Shown here piece after piece: positions 27,954-37,224 of a stretch of DNA of 64,000 bases. The stretch covers positions 86,097-150,096 of the forward strand of contig NZ_JARTLM010000008.1 in NCBI RefSeq assembly GCF_029625905.1. Direction: 5' to 3'. Position numbers and translations under genes: made by a program. The stretch comes from Hydrogenovibrio sp. 3SP14C1. GTDB taxonomy: Bacteria > Pseudomonadota > Gammaproteobacteria > Thiomicrospirales > Thiomicrospiraceae. Under the pieces are notes generated by a model. It was not told where the DNA came from. It worked only from the letters and a program-made list of their open reading frames with translations, and ran no database searches. Position 1 is the first letter of the stretch. The number at the start of each line of letters is the position of its first letter.

Positions 27954-28831
27954 GTATTTTAATCAATCAAAACACAAAGGTTATCTGTCAGGGGTTTACA
28001 GGAAAACAGGGAACTTTTCATTCCGAGCAGGCAATTGCTTATGGTACTAAAATGGTTGGTGGAGTCACGCCAGGAAAAGGGGGTACCGAGCATTTAGGCT
28101 TACCTGTTTTCAATACAGTGAAAGAAGCCGTTGCACAAACGGGTGCAGAAGCTTCGATGATATATGTGCCGCCTGCGTTCGCGGCAGATTCGATTATTGA
28201 AGCAATCGCTGCCGGCATTAAGGTGATTACCTGTATTACTGAAGGTATTCCTGTTAATGACATGTTAAAGGTGCGTGCGGTTTTAGAAAAATCCGATGCT
28301 TTCTTAATCGGACCTAACTGCCCAGGATTGATTACACCAGGCAATGATCAGCAAGGATGTAAAATCGGAATTATGCCGGGGCACATTCATTTGCCAGGAA
28401 AGGTTGGGATCGTGTCTCGATCCGGCACCTTGACCTATGAAGCGGTTCATCAAACCACTCAAAATGGCTTAGGGCAATCAACTTGTGTAGGTATCGGTGG
28501 AGACCCGATTCAAGGTATGGACTTTATAGATTGCTTACGCTTGTTTCAAGCAGATGATCAGACGCAAGGTATTATTTTAGTCGGTGAAATTGGCGGTCAA
28601 GCGGAAGAAGATGCGGCGGAATACATCAAACAGCACGTGACTAAACCCGTGGTGGCGTATATTGCTGGGGTCACAGCGCCCGCTGGAAAACGTATGGGGC
28701 ACGCCGGTGCCATTGTGAGTGGTGGTAAAGGCACGGCCGAAGCAAAGTTTTCCGCCTTGGAGTCAGCGGATGTCACCGTCGTGCGTTCGCCAGCTGATTT
28801 AGGTACCGCTATGCTAAAATTAATTGGTTAA
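27950..28831 (+). CDS. sucD: Succinyl-CoA synthetase alpha subunit
   Basis: The CoA-binding, phosphohistidine subunit that pairs with SucC. The protein is 293 residues. The CoA domain has [16 protein letters not shown] and [18 protein letters not shown]. The active-site loop near the C-terminus is [14 protein letters not shown] with the phospho-His. The start ATG lies inside the sucC stop (ATGA overlap), giving coupled 1:1 translation. nadE follows 52 bp later. Confidence 0.97.
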   Translation: MSILINQNTKVICQGFTGKQGTFHSEQAIAYGTKMVGGVTPGKGGTEHLGLPVFNTVKEAVAQTGAEASMIYVPPAFAADSIIEAIAAGIKVITCITEGIPVNDMLKVRAVLEKSDAFLIGPNCPGLITPGNDQQGCKIGIMPGHIHLPGKVGIVSRSGTLTYEAVHQTTQNGLGQSTCVGIGGDPIQGMDFIDCLRLFQADDQTQGIILVGEIGGQAEEDAAEYIKQHVTKPVVAYIAGVTAPAGKRMGHAGAIVSGGKGTAEAKFSALESADVTVVRSPADLGTAMLKLIG

Positions 28832-28883
28832 AGAGTCGCAGTCTCATATTTTAAAGCGTTCAAATTCAATGCAGGAACACAGA

Positions 28884-30521
28884 ATGTCAGAACAATTAAC
28901 CATCATTATGGCTCAAATTAATCCGATTGTGGGGGATGTGAAGGGGAATACCGCTCTCATTATCGAATCGGCAAAGCAAGCTAAAATGGAACATCAAGCT
29001 GATATTGTTGTTTTCCCTGAAATGACTTTAACGGGCTATCCACCTGAAGATCTTTTGTTTCGTGAGACACTTTATCAACAAGTAGAGTCAGCCTTGTCAA
29101 CTCTTTGCGAACAAGTAACCGATGTTGTTTTAGTCATAGGTTACCCAATGAAGGACGAGTTGGGGGATCGCTTTAACATGGCCGCCTGGATTGAAGCGGG
29201 TCAAATTCAAGCCAGCTATATCAAACAAAATTTACCTAATTACAGCGTGTTTGATGAGAAACGTTATTTTTCTTCCGGTCAGCAACCTTGTGTTGTAGAT
29301 TACAAGGGGGTGAAATTTGGCCTGTTGATTTGTGAAGATATTTGGAAGCTTACTCCTGCCGATCAATCGGTTAAGGCCGGCGCAGATATCTTATTAAATC
29401 TTAACGCTTCTCCTTTTTCACAAGAAAAACACCAAGACCGAATTGATGTGGTCAAACGTCGTGTGGAGGAAGTTAAGCGTCCTGTGATCTACGTAAATCA
29501 AGTGGGTGGGCAAGATGAGTTAATGTTTGATGGAGGTTCTTTTGCGACTTGTGCCGAAGGCGAAGTGCAGGTACAAGGTCCTGAATTTAAAACAGACTTG
29601 ATTCCAGTTAAGATTTTAAAGCAAGCAGATGCTGTTGTCGTTTTACCCGGTGAAAAAGCCGAGCTGTTTCACAATGAAGCGCGTGTTTATGAAGCGCTGG
29701 TCATGGGAGTGCACGACTATGTCCGAAAAAATAGCTTTAAAGGTGTTTTATTAGGATTGTCAGGGGGGATTGATTCGGCTCTGACATTGGCAATAGCGGT
29801 TGATGCGCTGGGGGCAGAACAAGTTGAAGCGGTCATGATGCCGTTCAAATACACTGCTGATATCAGTGTTGAAGATGCGGAGAAAGAAGCTCAGACTTTA
29901 GGCGTCCATTATCACGCTATTCCAATTGAACCGATTTATGATTCATTCGAGTCGGCTTTATCCAGTCGTTTTGAAGGTTATGAAGAAGATGTAACCGAGG
30001 AAAATATGCAAGCGCGTATTCGAGGTGTTCTTTTAATGTCGATTTCTAACAAAGTAGGGAAGCTGGTGCTTGCGACCAGTAATAAATCGGAAGTCGCAGT
30101 CGGATATTCCACTTTGTATGGCGATATGGTCGGTGGATTTTCTCCACTAAAAGATGTTCCAAAAACATTGGTTTACCGTTTGTCAGAATATCGAAATACG
30201 TTGTCAAAGGTGATCCCTGAAAGGGTAATCACGCGTGCTCCGTCCGCCGAGTTACGTCCAGATCAAAAAGATCAAGATTCCTTGCCGGATTATGATGTAC
30301 TGGATACTATTATTAAAGCTTTTGTGAAAGAAGATAAGAGCCCTGCCCAAATCGTTGAAGAGTTTGAATATGACAAGCAAGAAGTCGAGCGAGTCACAAA
30401 AATGATCAGCCGTAATGAATATAAGCGACGTCAGGCTGCGCCAGGGGTGAAGATTTCTCCAAGAGCATTTGGTCGGGATCGCCGTTATCCTATTACCAGT
30501 CGTTATGCTGAAGAAGGATAA
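28884..30521 (+). CDS. nadE: Glutamine-dependent NAD+ synthetase
   Basis: Final step of NAD synthesis: amidation of nicotinate adenine dinucleotide with ammonia from glutamine. The protein is 545 residues from ATG 28884 (AGGAAC upstream). The N-terminal nitrilase-like glutaminase has the Glu46–Lys114–Cys150 triad (VVFPEMTLTGYP, YIKQNLPNY, LLICEDIW). The C-terminal synthetase has the pyrophosphatase loop LGLSGGIDSALTLAI near residue 290. With nadC at 35-36 kb it covers two steps of NAD synthesis. A hairpin follows before convergent bamD. Confidence 0.96.
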   Translation: MSEQLTIIMAQINPIVGDVKGNTALIIESAKQAKMEHQADIVVFPEMTLTGYPPEDLLFRETLYQQVESALSTLCEQVTDVVLVIGYPMKDELGDRFNMAAWIEAGQIQASYIKQNLPNYSVFDEKRYFSSGQQPCVVDYKGVKFGLLICEDIWKLTPADQSVKAGADILLNLNASPFSQEKHQDRIDVVKRRVEEVKRPVIYVNQVGGQDELMFDGGSFATCAEGEVQVQGPEFKTDLIPVKILKQADAVVVLPGEKAELFHNEARVYEALVMGVHDYVRKNSFKGVLLGLSGGIDSALTLAIAVDALGAEQVEAVMMPFKYTADISVEDAEKEAQTLGVHYHAIPIEPIYDSFESALSSRFEGYEEDVTEENMQARIRGVLLMSISNKVGKLVLATSNKSEVAVGYSTLYGDMVGGFSPLKDVPKTLVYRLSEYRNTLSKVIPERVITRAPSAELRPDQKDQDSLPDYDVLDTIIKAFVKEDKSPAQIVEEFEYDKQEVERVTKMISRNEYKRRQAAPGVKISPRAFGRDRRYPITSRYAEEG

Positions 30522-30563
30522 TGACGCACTAACGGAGGCGTTAAAATAATAAGGGATTGTTTT

Positions 30564-30585
30564 GAACGGTAAATAGAAACCGTTC
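30564..30585. terminator. Hairpin between convergent nadE and bamD
   Basis: GAACGGT (30564-30570) pairs with ACCGTTC (30579-30585) across an 8-base loop, 43 bp past the nadE stop and 8 bp past the bamD stop. The T-tract after it is interrupted (TAGGTTCTTATTCTTT), so termination strength is uncertain. Confidence 0.45.
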
Positions 30586-30592
30586 TAGGTTC

Positions 30593-31363
30593 TTATTCTT
30601 TGTCTGCGTCTGATTTTTTAGCTTTTTGTTCTTTAATTTGTTGGTTATTTAAGTCAATAACCGATTGCACGTTGTCTGCATTTTGCGTCATGCCAAGCTT
30701 TGTATAAGCTTCTTGCATCAAGGCCAATGCTTTTATGTTGACCATTGAACGAGGGTAGGATTGAATAATTTGCTTAGCACGGTTGGCGGCAGCCAGATAA
30801 GCCTGCCGATTAAAATAATATTGAGCCACTTGGTATTCATGACGGGCTAGTCTATTTCGAAGCACGATTAATCGTTCGCGTGATTTAGCAGCATATTTGC
30901 TGTTTGGAAAACGATTCAATAAGTCAATGTATGCTTGGTAAGCGTTTGTCGTAGAGGCCATATCTCGCTTTGCAGGATCCGTTAACCAGCTGTCTAACCA
31001 ACTTTTGTTGATGGAGTCGGATGCAAGCGCACGAAGATAATAGGCATATGCCAGTTCAGCATGTTTAGGATAGAGGCGAATAAACTCTTCTAGCTCACGT
31101 TGGGCTGATTCTGGTTCGTCATAACGGTAGTAGGCGTAAGCCAGTTCCAGATAAGATTGTTCAGCATATTTACCATAAGGGTAATAGGCTTTAAGCTTTT
31201 CATAGTAACCAATCGCACTTTCCCATTGTTCACTTTCAAAGGCGTCTTTTGCATGTGAATAGAAATCCTTAACCGTCCATTCGGACTCATCTTTTTCAAC
31301 CAGAGAACAGGCTTGTAAAGACAGTAAGGAGAAAAATAAAAGTGAGATCAGCGAGTGCTTCAT
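30593..31363 (-). CDS. bamD: Outer membrane protein assembly factor BamD
   Basis: Essential lipoprotein of the BAM complex that folds outer-membrane beta barrels. The protein is 256 residues from ATG 31363; the open frame extends upstream to 31636 but that part is antisense to rluD and not family-like. Signal MKHSLISLLFFSLLSLQAC ends in lipobox LQAC. TPR repeats follow (DAFESEQWESAIGYYEKL, then YYRYDEPESAQRELEEF), with the conserved YYLRALAS segment. It diverges from rluD, the classic bamD/rluD/pgeF arrangement. Confidence 0.96.
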   Translation of the reverse strand: MKHSLISLLFFSLLSLQACSLVEKDESEWTVKDFYSHAKDAFESEQWESAIGYYEKLKAYYPYGKYAEQSYLELAYAYYRYDEPESAQRELEEFIRLYPKHAELAYAYYLRALASDSINKSWLDSWLTDPAKRDMASTTNAYQAYIDLLNRFPNSKYAAKSRERLIVLRNRLARHEYQVAQYYFNRQAYLAAANRAKQIIQSYPRSMVNIKALALMQEAYTKLGMTQNADNVQSVIDLNNQQIKEQKAKKSDADKE

Positions 31364-31399
31364 ATTATTGGTAAAATAGTGTTTTAGTAAAAGCATAAT

Positions 31400-31438
31400 C
31401 ATACCATATGTCCTTTCAGGAAAGGAAACAATGGTATG
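31400..31438. repeat. Two-part inverted repeat in the bamD–rluD divergent gap
   Basis: An outer stem CATACCAT (31400-31407) / ATGGTATG (31431-31438) encloses an inner stem CCTTTC (31412-31417) / GAAAGG (31420-31425). It lies 37 bp upstream of bamD and 36 bp upstream of rluD, so it may be a shared operator or a structured 5' leader. Confidence 0.5.
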
Positions 31439-31473
31439 TGTTCTGTTGGTATAAATAACTTTAGGAGAGATGT

Positions 31474-32532
31474 TTGAGTAGTCAAAGATTAGAAGCCAGA
31501 ATTCCAGCCGATAAAATGGGACAGCGCTTAGATGCGGTGTTGGCGGAATTGTTTTCAGATTATTCCCGTAATCGTATTCAGGATTGGATTCGGGCAGGTC
31601 TGGTAACTCTTGACGGGGTCGAGCATAAAAAACCAAACTTTAAAGTTTTTGGGGATGAATCGGTGGTCTTGCTGGCAGAAATCGAAGATGAAGTGTCTTA
31701 TCAGGCACAAGACATTCCGATTGAAGTGGTTTATGAGGATGAGGACATTCTGGTTATCAATAAGCCCGCTGGCCTAGTGGTTCACCCTGGCGCAGGAAAC
31801 CCGGATGGCACTTTGTTGAACGCTTTGTTGTTTCATTATGAAAACATTCGTGAAGTGCCTCGTGCAGGGATTGTTCATCGGTTGGATAAAGATACCTCCG
31901 GCCTGATGGTGGTGGCGAAAAATGTGCCGGCTCAGACGCACTTGGTTGAACAGCTTCAAGAACATGATGTGGAACGCGTTTATGATGCCATTGTCGCCGG
32001 TAAGATGATTTCGGGTGGAACCATTAGTAAACCGATTGGACGTCATCCAACAGATCGCAAGCGGATGGCCGTTTTAACGGTTGGTGGTAAGCTGGCAACA
32101 TCGCATTATCGCGTTTTAGAACGTTTTCGTGAGCACACCCATGTTCGGGTTAAATTAGAAACAGGACGGACCCACCAAATTCGAGTTCATATGGCCTATT
32201 TAGGATTTCCTTTGGTAGGGGATCCTGTTTATGGTGGGCGCTTGCGTATTCCACAGCAAATGATGTCGGAGTTTGCCGATTATTTAAGAGGGTTTAAACG
32301 CCAAGCCCTTCATGCTGGACAGCTGAGTCTGACGCATCCTCGTACCGGAAAAACGATGAAGTGGAAGGTCTCCATGCCAGATGATATGTTAGAGCTTATT
32401 GATATTCTTCGAGATGATATGGAAGACTTCCATGCTATGAAACATGGTGATCATATGAGCTATGATGAATATGATCAAGATAATGGTGTGGAAGTAGAAT
32501 GGGTTACGGATGCCGATATTCCACAAGAATGA
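31474..32532 (+). CDS. rluD: 23S rRNA pseudouridine synthase RluD
   Basis: Makes pseudouridines 1911, 1915 and 1917 in helix 69 of 23S rRNA. The protein is 352 residues. The start is TTG 31474, supported by AGGAGAG at 31463-31469 and by the family start SSQRLEARIP; the nearby ATG at 31470 hits a stop at once. An S4 domain covers about 15-70. The catalytic motif HRLDKDTSGL places Asp138 as nucleophile. The C-terminus is extended and acidic. It overlaps pgeF by 23 bases. Confidence 0.95.
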   Translation: MSSQRLEARIPADKMGQRLDAVLAELFSDYSRNRIQDWIRAGLVTLDGVEHKKPNFKVFGDESVVLLAEIEDEVSYQAQDIPIEVVYEDEDILVINKPAGLVVHPGAGNPDGTLLNALLFHYENIREVPRAGIVHRLDKDTSGLMVVAKNVPAQTHLVEQLQEHDVERVYDAIVAGKMISGGTISKPIGRHPTDRKRMAVLTVGGKLATSHYRVLERFREHTHVRVKLETGRTHQIRVHMAYLGFPLVGDPVYGGRLRIPQQMMSEFADYLRGFKRQALHAGQLSLTHPRTGKTMKWKVSMPDDMLELIDILRDDMEDFHAMKHGDHMSYDEYDQDNGVEVEWVTDADIPQE

Positions 32533-33280
32533 TTTGACTTTTATTCAACCTAATTGGCCCGCACCAGCGCATATTAAATCTTGTGTCACCACTCGTTTAG
32601 GTGGTCAAAGTCAGGTACCGTATGAAGCGTTCAATTTGGCAATGCATGTAGGGGATGACACACAAACGGTATTTCAAAATCGTGGGATGTTGCAGCAGGC
32701 CTTATCGCTTCCAAGCACGCCTTTTTGGTTAGCGCAAGAGCATACGGATAAAGCTATTTATTGGGAAGGGCAGTCTTATGAAAGCCCGCCCGTTGCAGAT
32801 GCCTCATGGGCGACTGATTCAGAGTTGGTTTGTTGTGTGTTGACAGCGGATTGTTTGCCCTTGCTTGTGACAAATGAACAAGGCGCTTTTGTAGCAGCCA
32901 TTCATGCTGGTTGGAAAGGGTTGGCCGATGGGATTGTTTCTAATACCATTCAGGCCTTACCTGGTCAGCGAAAAGAGATGTTGGTTTGGGTTGGTCCAGC
33001 GATTAGTCAACCTTATTTTGAGGTTGGAAAAGACGTGCTTGACGCTTTTGTAAAGGACTGTGCGGAAGCGGCAGCGTTTTTTAAACCCCATGCTTCAATG
33101 TCTCAAAAATGGTATGCCGATTTGCCAGGCCTGGCTGAATTTAAACTTAATCAGTTAGGCATTGAACAGGTGTTTCAAAGTGGTCTTTGCAGCTATCGCG
33201 ATCAAGAGTGGTTTTATTCTTACCGAAGAGATCAGCAAACTGGCCGAATGGCATCGCTTATCTGGATTGAAACCCCTTAA
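32510..33280 (+). CDS. pgeF: Multicopper-like polyphenol oxidase / purine nucleoside phosphorylase, YfiH family
   Basis: A 256-residue YfiH/PgeF family protein. Family members are reported to edit mis-incorporated L-Ser in peptidoglycan precursors and to act as purine nucleoside phosphorylases. Metal-site segments are visible: QEHTDKA, LTADCLPLLV, AAIHAGWKGL and the late YSYRRDQQTGRMAS. It starts inside rluD (23-base overlap), the standard neighbour. It is closed by a hairpin shared with the convergent antiporter gene. Confidence 0.92.
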   Translation: MPIFHKNDLTFIQPNWPAPAHIKSCVTTRLGGQSQVPYEAFNLAMHVGDDTQTVFQNRGMLQQALSLPSTPFWLAQEHTDKAIYWEGQSYESPPVADASWATDSELVCCVLTADCLPLLVTNEQGAFVAAIHAGWKGLADGIVSNTIQALPGQRKEMLVWVGPAISQPYFEVGKDVLDAFVKDCAEAAAFFKPHASMSQKWYADLPGLAEFKLNQLGIEQVFQSGLCSYRDQEWFYSYRRDQQTGRMASLIWIETP

Positions 33281-33282
33281 TT

Positions 33283-33313
33283 AACACCGTAAATTAAATT
33301 ATTTACCGGTGTT
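33283..33313. terminator. Hairpin between convergent pgeF and Kef-type gene
   Basis: AACACCGTAAAT (33283-33294) pairs with ATTTACCGGTGTT (33301-33313) with one bulged base. It overlaps the last codons of the antiporter gene. No long T-run follows, so efficiency is uncertain. Confidence 0.45.
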
Positions 33314-35281
33314 TAAATAATATTCAAATTTATCAATGTTTTCTGGAAGCCCTTGTACGATCAAGACATCTTCAGCTCGAATTCGAGTTTGCATATCAGG
33401 ATCATCGCCTCTAACTGAACCACGCTTGACCGATTTAATACCAATGTCGAGTTTGGAAAAAGGAAAATCCTCTAACCGTTTGCCAATCGCAAACGCCGAT
33501 TCATTGAGCCGAATGGGTTGGATAACCTGTCCGATTTGAGCGTTATCAAACGGAGTATAGTCCGATTCCCCGGGGTACATCCCATTCAGTAAACTATAAC
33601 GACCTTTTCGGGCGGCGCGCGTTTGTCTAAGAACTTGACTTGGCGGTTGGCCTATCATTAGTAGAAGATGTGATGCCAACATGATACTAGACTCAAACGT
33701 GTCCGGAACCACCTCGGTTGCGCCTGCTGCCATGAGTTCATTGATATGGCTGTCATCTTGGGTTCTGACCAAAATCGGTAATTCAGGCGCGACATCCTTT
33801 AATGTTTTTAAGGTTTTGATAGCTGCATGATAGTTGTGGAAAGTAATGATAGCGACTTTTGCCGTACTTAAATTCGTGGCTTTAATGATACTGTGTTTGG
33901 CGGAATCCCCAAAGTAAACAGGCTCACCGCTTTGTTGTGCTTCATGCACACGCTTAATGTCCATGTCTAAGGCAACGAAAGGCACATGTGCTTGTTCCAG
34001 GAATTTAGCAGTGGTTTGTCCGACTCGCCCAAATCCTAACAATACCACATGGTCAGATAAAAATTTTGTGTCTTCTTTTATGACATTTTCCATTTCTGAA
34101 AAATTGTTTTGATAACTTTGTCGGCACAGTCGATTGGCAATGCGACCATTAAATTTGACCAGCAGGGGCGTTACCATCATGCTAATAACCGCAGAGGTCA
34201 ATAGGATTTGCCCTAACTCATCGGGAAGCAATTCGTAAGACAGCGCTAGCGTTATCAATACCAAGCCGAACTCACCGACTTGAGCCAGTGTCACCGCTGC
34301 GCGAATACTGACCCCTTGGGGCTTCTTAAAGGTTTTCATAATGCCGAAAATCACCACGCTTTTAACCAGCATAATGCCTAAGGTGATTCCGATGATGATA
34401 AAGAAATCATTTTGTAATACAGCGGGTGAAATCATCATCCCAACGGTAATGAAAAAGAGGCCTAATAAAATGTCTTGGAAAGGGCGGATGTCGGCTTCAA
34501 TTTGATGACGGTATTCTGTTTCCCCTAACATCATTCCCGCTAAAAAGGCACCTAGAGTCATCGAAATGTCCATTTCTTCGGTAAACGCAGCGGCGCCTAA
34601 AACAACAGTTAGAACCGTTAAAGTAAATAATTCTTGGGATTTAGAAGAGGCGACTTCGTGAAATAATGGTCTTAACAAATAGCGGCCAACAAAGAGCATA
34701 ACGACAACCACAATTCCGCCTTTTAAGAAAGCCACGCCCAGTTCGGCAGGAAGGGAGTTACCCGTGGCGGTGCCAAGTGCCGGAATCAAAATTAATAGAG
34801 GGATGGCCATGAGGTCTTGGAAGATTAAGACGCCAACGGCAGCACGGCCATGACGCGTCTGTATTTCAGACTGTTCAGTCAATTGTTTGATGACAATAGC
34901 GGTCGATGATAAAGCAAATGCACTGGCAATTACGACGCTGGTTTCGATATCGAGGCCAAACATTTGGCAGGTAAGGTAGACAAGGGCACCCGTCAGTAAG
35001 ACTTGTAATCCTCCGTAGCCGAACACCATTTTTCGCATCGACATCATTTGTGTCAGGGAAAACTCCAAGCCGATAGAGAACAGTAAAAAGACGATACCGA
35101 ATTCTGCAAGAAAACTGATGCTTTTTTCACTATGAATTAACCCGAAACCAAATGGGCCGACGATAATCCCGACGAGAATATAATTCAGAATAGGAGGCAG
35201 GTGAAAACGACGAGAAATTGAAACTAATCCAACCGTGATGACCAGTAAAAAAACAATATTCAGCAGAATGTGGTCAAACAT
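33299..35281 (-). CDS. Monovalent cation:proton antiporter-2 (Kef/YbaL type) with TrkA-N and TrkA-C domains
   Basis: A 660-residue inner-membrane transporter. The N-terminal exchanger part (about 1-385) has 12-13 hydrophobic helices, including the conserved ASAFALSSTAIVIKQL segment. A TrkA-N (RCK) domain follows (about 405-520; VVLLGFGRVGQTTAKFLE binds nucleotide), then a TrkA-C domain (about 575-655). It probably exports K+ or Na+ in exchange for H+. It is four bases from nadC on the same strand. No kefF/kefG ancillary subunit is nearby, so it may be YbaL-like rather than glutathione-gated KefB/C. Confidence 0.9.
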   Translation of the reverse strand: MFDHILLNIVFLLVITVGLVSISRRFHLPPILNYILVGIIVGPFGFGLIHSEKSISFLAEFGIVFLLFSIGLEFSLTQMMSMRKMVFGYGGLQVLLTGALVYLTCQMFGLDIETSVVIASAFALSSTAIVIKQLTEQSEIQTRHGRAAVGVLIFQDLMAIPLLILIPALGTATGNSLPAELGVAFLKGGIVVVVMLFVGRYLLRPLFHEVASSKSQELFTLTVLTVVLGAAAFTEEMDISMTLGAFLAGMMLGETEYRHQIEADIRPFQDILLGLFFITVGMMISPAVLQNDFFIIIGITLGIMLVKSVVIFGIMKTFKKPQGVSIRAAVTLAQVGEFGLVLITLALSYELLPDELGQILLTSAVISMMVTPLLVKFNGRIANRLCRQSYQNNFSEMENVIKEDTKFLSDHVVLLGFGRVGQTTAKFLEQAHVPFVALDMDIKRVHEAQQSGEPVYFGDSAKHSIIKATNLSTAKVAIITFHNYHAAIKTLKTLKDVAPELPILVRTQDDSHINELMAAGATEVVPDTFESSIMLASHLLLMIGQPPSQVLRQTRAARKGRYSLLNGMYPGESDYTPFDNAQIGQVIQPIRLNESAFAIGKRLEDFPFSKLDIGIKSVKRGSVRGDDPDMQTRIRAEDVLIVQGLPENIDKFEYYLNTGK

Positions 35282-35284
35282 AAC

Positions 35285-36136
35285 TTATTGCGAGTCCTCT
35301 AAAGTAAATCTCATTGAAAAGTCAATGGCTTGTATATTCTTTGTGATAGCGCCTGTCGAGATGTAATCCACGCCTGTCTGAGCCAGTTTTGATAAATGTT
35401 GCAATTCAACATTTCCGGAAGCTTCCAGTTTACATTTTTTATCGACTTGTTGGACGGCTTCTTTGAGCTGTTGTAGCGAGAAGTTGTCGAGCATAATGAT
35501 ATCTGCACCAGCATCAACCGCTTGTTTTACTTCGTCAAGGGTTTCCGTTTCAACTTCAACGGTCTTATTGGGGTGAAGTTTACGTGCCAAAGTGACGGCT
35601 TTTGAAATACTGCCTGCTGCCATAATGTGATTTTCTTTAATGAGTATCGCATCGTAAAGCCCAATCCGGTGATTGGTTCCGCCGCCGCAATGTACGGCGT
35701 ATTTTTGCGCCAACCTTAAACCGGGTAAGGTTTTCCGTGTATCAAGAAGTTGTGTTTGCAACCCTTGTAGTTGTTCAACATATTTCTGTGTGATGGTAGC
35801 GGTTGCCGAAAGGGTCTGCAGAAAGTTTAAAGCACTTCTCTCGGCGGTCAAAATGCTGTTTGCTTGTCCGCGTAATTCACAGATTAATGTGTTGGCAGGG
35901 ACGGATTGACCTTCTTCGCAGAACCATTCTATTTCGATGTTCGGGTTAATTTGTTGAATAACCTTATCGAACCATGGGCGTCCGCAGATGACGGCCGCTT
36001 CCTTTGCGATCACTTGTGCTGTCGCTTGGCGGGTATCAGGAATCAGGCTGGCGGTTAAGTCTTCAGGCCCAACATCTTCTGCCAAGGCAGTTTCAATGTT
36101 GTTTTGAAGGTCTTTAAAGTAGTTGATTTTTGTCAT
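35285..36136 (-). CDS. nadC: Nicotinate-nucleotide pyrophosphorylase (carboxylating), quinolinate phosphoribosyltransferase
   Basis: Converts quinolinate and PRPP to nicotinate mononucleotide. The protein is 283 residues. Conserved segments are LLDTRKTLPGLRLAQKYAV, CGGGTNHRIGLYDAILIKENH and VEVETETLDEV, with the C-terminal phosphate site near EASGNV. It is upstream of the antiporter gene, which begins 3 bp after its stop, so they share a transcript. It diverges from ampD across 55 bp; nadC–ampD neighbourhood is typical of gammaproteobacteria. Confidence 0.96.
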   Translation of the reverse strand: MTKINYFKDLQNNIETALAEDVGPEDLTASLIPDTRQATAQVIAKEAAVICGRPWFDKVIQQINPNIEIEWFCEEGQSVPANTLICELRGQANSILTAERSALNFLQTLSATATITQKYVEQLQGLQTQLLDTRKTLPGLRLAQKYAVHCGGGTNHRIGLYDAILIKENHIMAAGSISKAVTLARKLHPNKTVEVETETLDEVKQAVDAGADIIMLDNFSLQQLKEAVQQVDKKCKLEASGNVELQHLSKLAQTGVDYISTGAITKNIQAIDFSMRFTLEDSQ

Positions 36137-36191
36137 AGGAATAAAAGGTTCTTATAAAATTGTCATTTTTATGGATTATACTATTTGAACT

Positions 36192-36761
36192 ATGAAAAGC
36201 CCATTAACACTTAACCCCGAAACCCATGTTTTTAATGAAGCACGGTATATCGAGAGTCCTAATTTTGATAATCGTCCAGATGAAGACGATTTAGACTTGA
36301 TTGTTGTTCATGGTATCAGTCTTCCACCTGGTCAGTTTGGTGGACCTGGCGTTGAACAGCTTTTTACCAATCAACTCGATCCTGCTGAAGACCCTTATTA
36401 CCAACAGATTCAATCGTTGAAGGTTTCATCGCACTTATTTATTAATCGAGCAGGCACTCTGTTCCAGTTTGTGCCTTTGAATCGCCGTGCGTGGCATGCA
36501 GGGGTGTCGAACTTTAATGGGCGTTCGGCCTGTAATGATTTTTCGATTGGAATTGAATTGGAAGGGACCGATAAAACGCCCTACACGGCATCACAATACA
36601 AAACGCTAAAAGACGTTATCTCCGAAATTCTCAAGCAATATCCCTCTCTCTCGTCAAATCATATTAAAGGGCATTGTGATATCGCGCCGGGTCGAAAGAC
36701 GGATCCGGGTGACTATTTTATGTGGCAGGTGCTTGATGGGTTTTTAAAAGATAACGCTTAA
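36192..36761 (+). CDS. ampD: 1,6-anhydro-N-acetylmuramyl-L-alanine amidase AmpD
   Basis: Cytoplasmic zinc amidase recycling cell-wall muropeptides. The protein is 189 residues of the amidase_2 fold. Zinc ligands are in LIVVHGISLPPGQFGG (first His) and GHCDIAPGRKTDPGDYF (second His and Asp). The SSHLFINRAGTLFQFVP segment is also conserved. No ampE follows; a small convergent gene begins 28 bp downstream. No ampR/ampC is in the window. Confidence 0.95.
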   Translation: MKSPLTLNPETHVFNEARYIESPNFDNRPDEDDLDLIVVHGISLPPGQFGGPGVEQLFTNQLDPAEDPYYQQIQSLKVSSHLFINRAGTLFQFVPLNRRAWHAGVSNFNGRSACNDFSIGIELEGTDKTPYTASQYKTLKDVISEILKQYPSLSSNHIKGHCDIAPGRKTDPGDYFMWQVLDGFLKDNA

Positions 36762-36789
36762 TCTGTAAATCAAAAAAAGGAAGAATAAT

Positions 36790-37017
36790 TTAAGCAATCC
36801 AGCCTTTTTTAGATTTTGATTTTTTAGCGGTTGTCTTTTTGGGCGAAAATTTCAGGCAAGGTTTACCAGATGATTCAAAAACAACCACGCTTGGCAATTG
36901 TTTGGTTTTAAAACCGAATGCCTGGCAGCCGCGGGGTTGATTTGCATCCCAGGTAATGTAAAAGTGGCGGCACTTAAAACAATCGATATGTTGTGGGTCG
37001 GAATTAGTTTTGTTCAT
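36790..37017 (-). CDS. Small cysteine-containing protein, possible zinc binder
   Basis: A 75-residue protein. The first 55 residues contain CFKCRHFYITWD, GCQAFGF and PCLKFS, giving four cysteines in a CxxC…C…C pattern. The last 20 residues are a Lys/Ser/Thr-rich basic tail. Homologues in gammaproteobacteria are sometimes labelled uracil-DNA glycosylase, but nothing of that fold is present. A small metal-binding or nucleic-acid-associated protein is possible; function is unknown. Confidence 0.7.
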   Translation of the reverse strand: MNKTNSDPQHIDCFKCRHFYITWDANQPRGCQAFGFKTKQLPSVVVFESSGKPCLKFSPKKTTAKKSKSKKGWIA

Positions 37018-37156
37018 TCTCGGCTATAAGTTTTTTTGAGTTTTAATCGTATTTAAGCATGATATGATTCGCGTCAAACAAATAACTTGCGTTAGTGGCT
37101 GGTGTATCCCAGCTGTTTTTCGTATACTGAAATTTAAGTTGAATTAAACATTGTGC

Positions 37157-37189
37157 GAATAAAACACTTTAAGTTTGAATGTTTTATTC
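37157..37189. promoter_or_regulatory. 10-bp inverted repeat upstream of flavodoxin
   Basis: GAATAAAACA (37157-37166) and TGTTTTATTC (37180-37189) are exact complements separated by 13 bp. The right arm ends 35 bp before the flavodoxin start. A dyad of this size just upstream of an iron/redox-responsive gene suggests an operator or a leader hairpin. It does not resemble a Fur box. Confidence 0.45.
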
Positions 37190-37224
37190 TACAAGAAAAA
37201 GATAACTTTTAAAAAGGGTTTAAA

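Noticed and set aside
31364-31636. 91-residue N-terminal extension of BamD
   Set aside because: It runs antisense through rluD and precedes a clear lipoprotein signal; the family starts at 31363.
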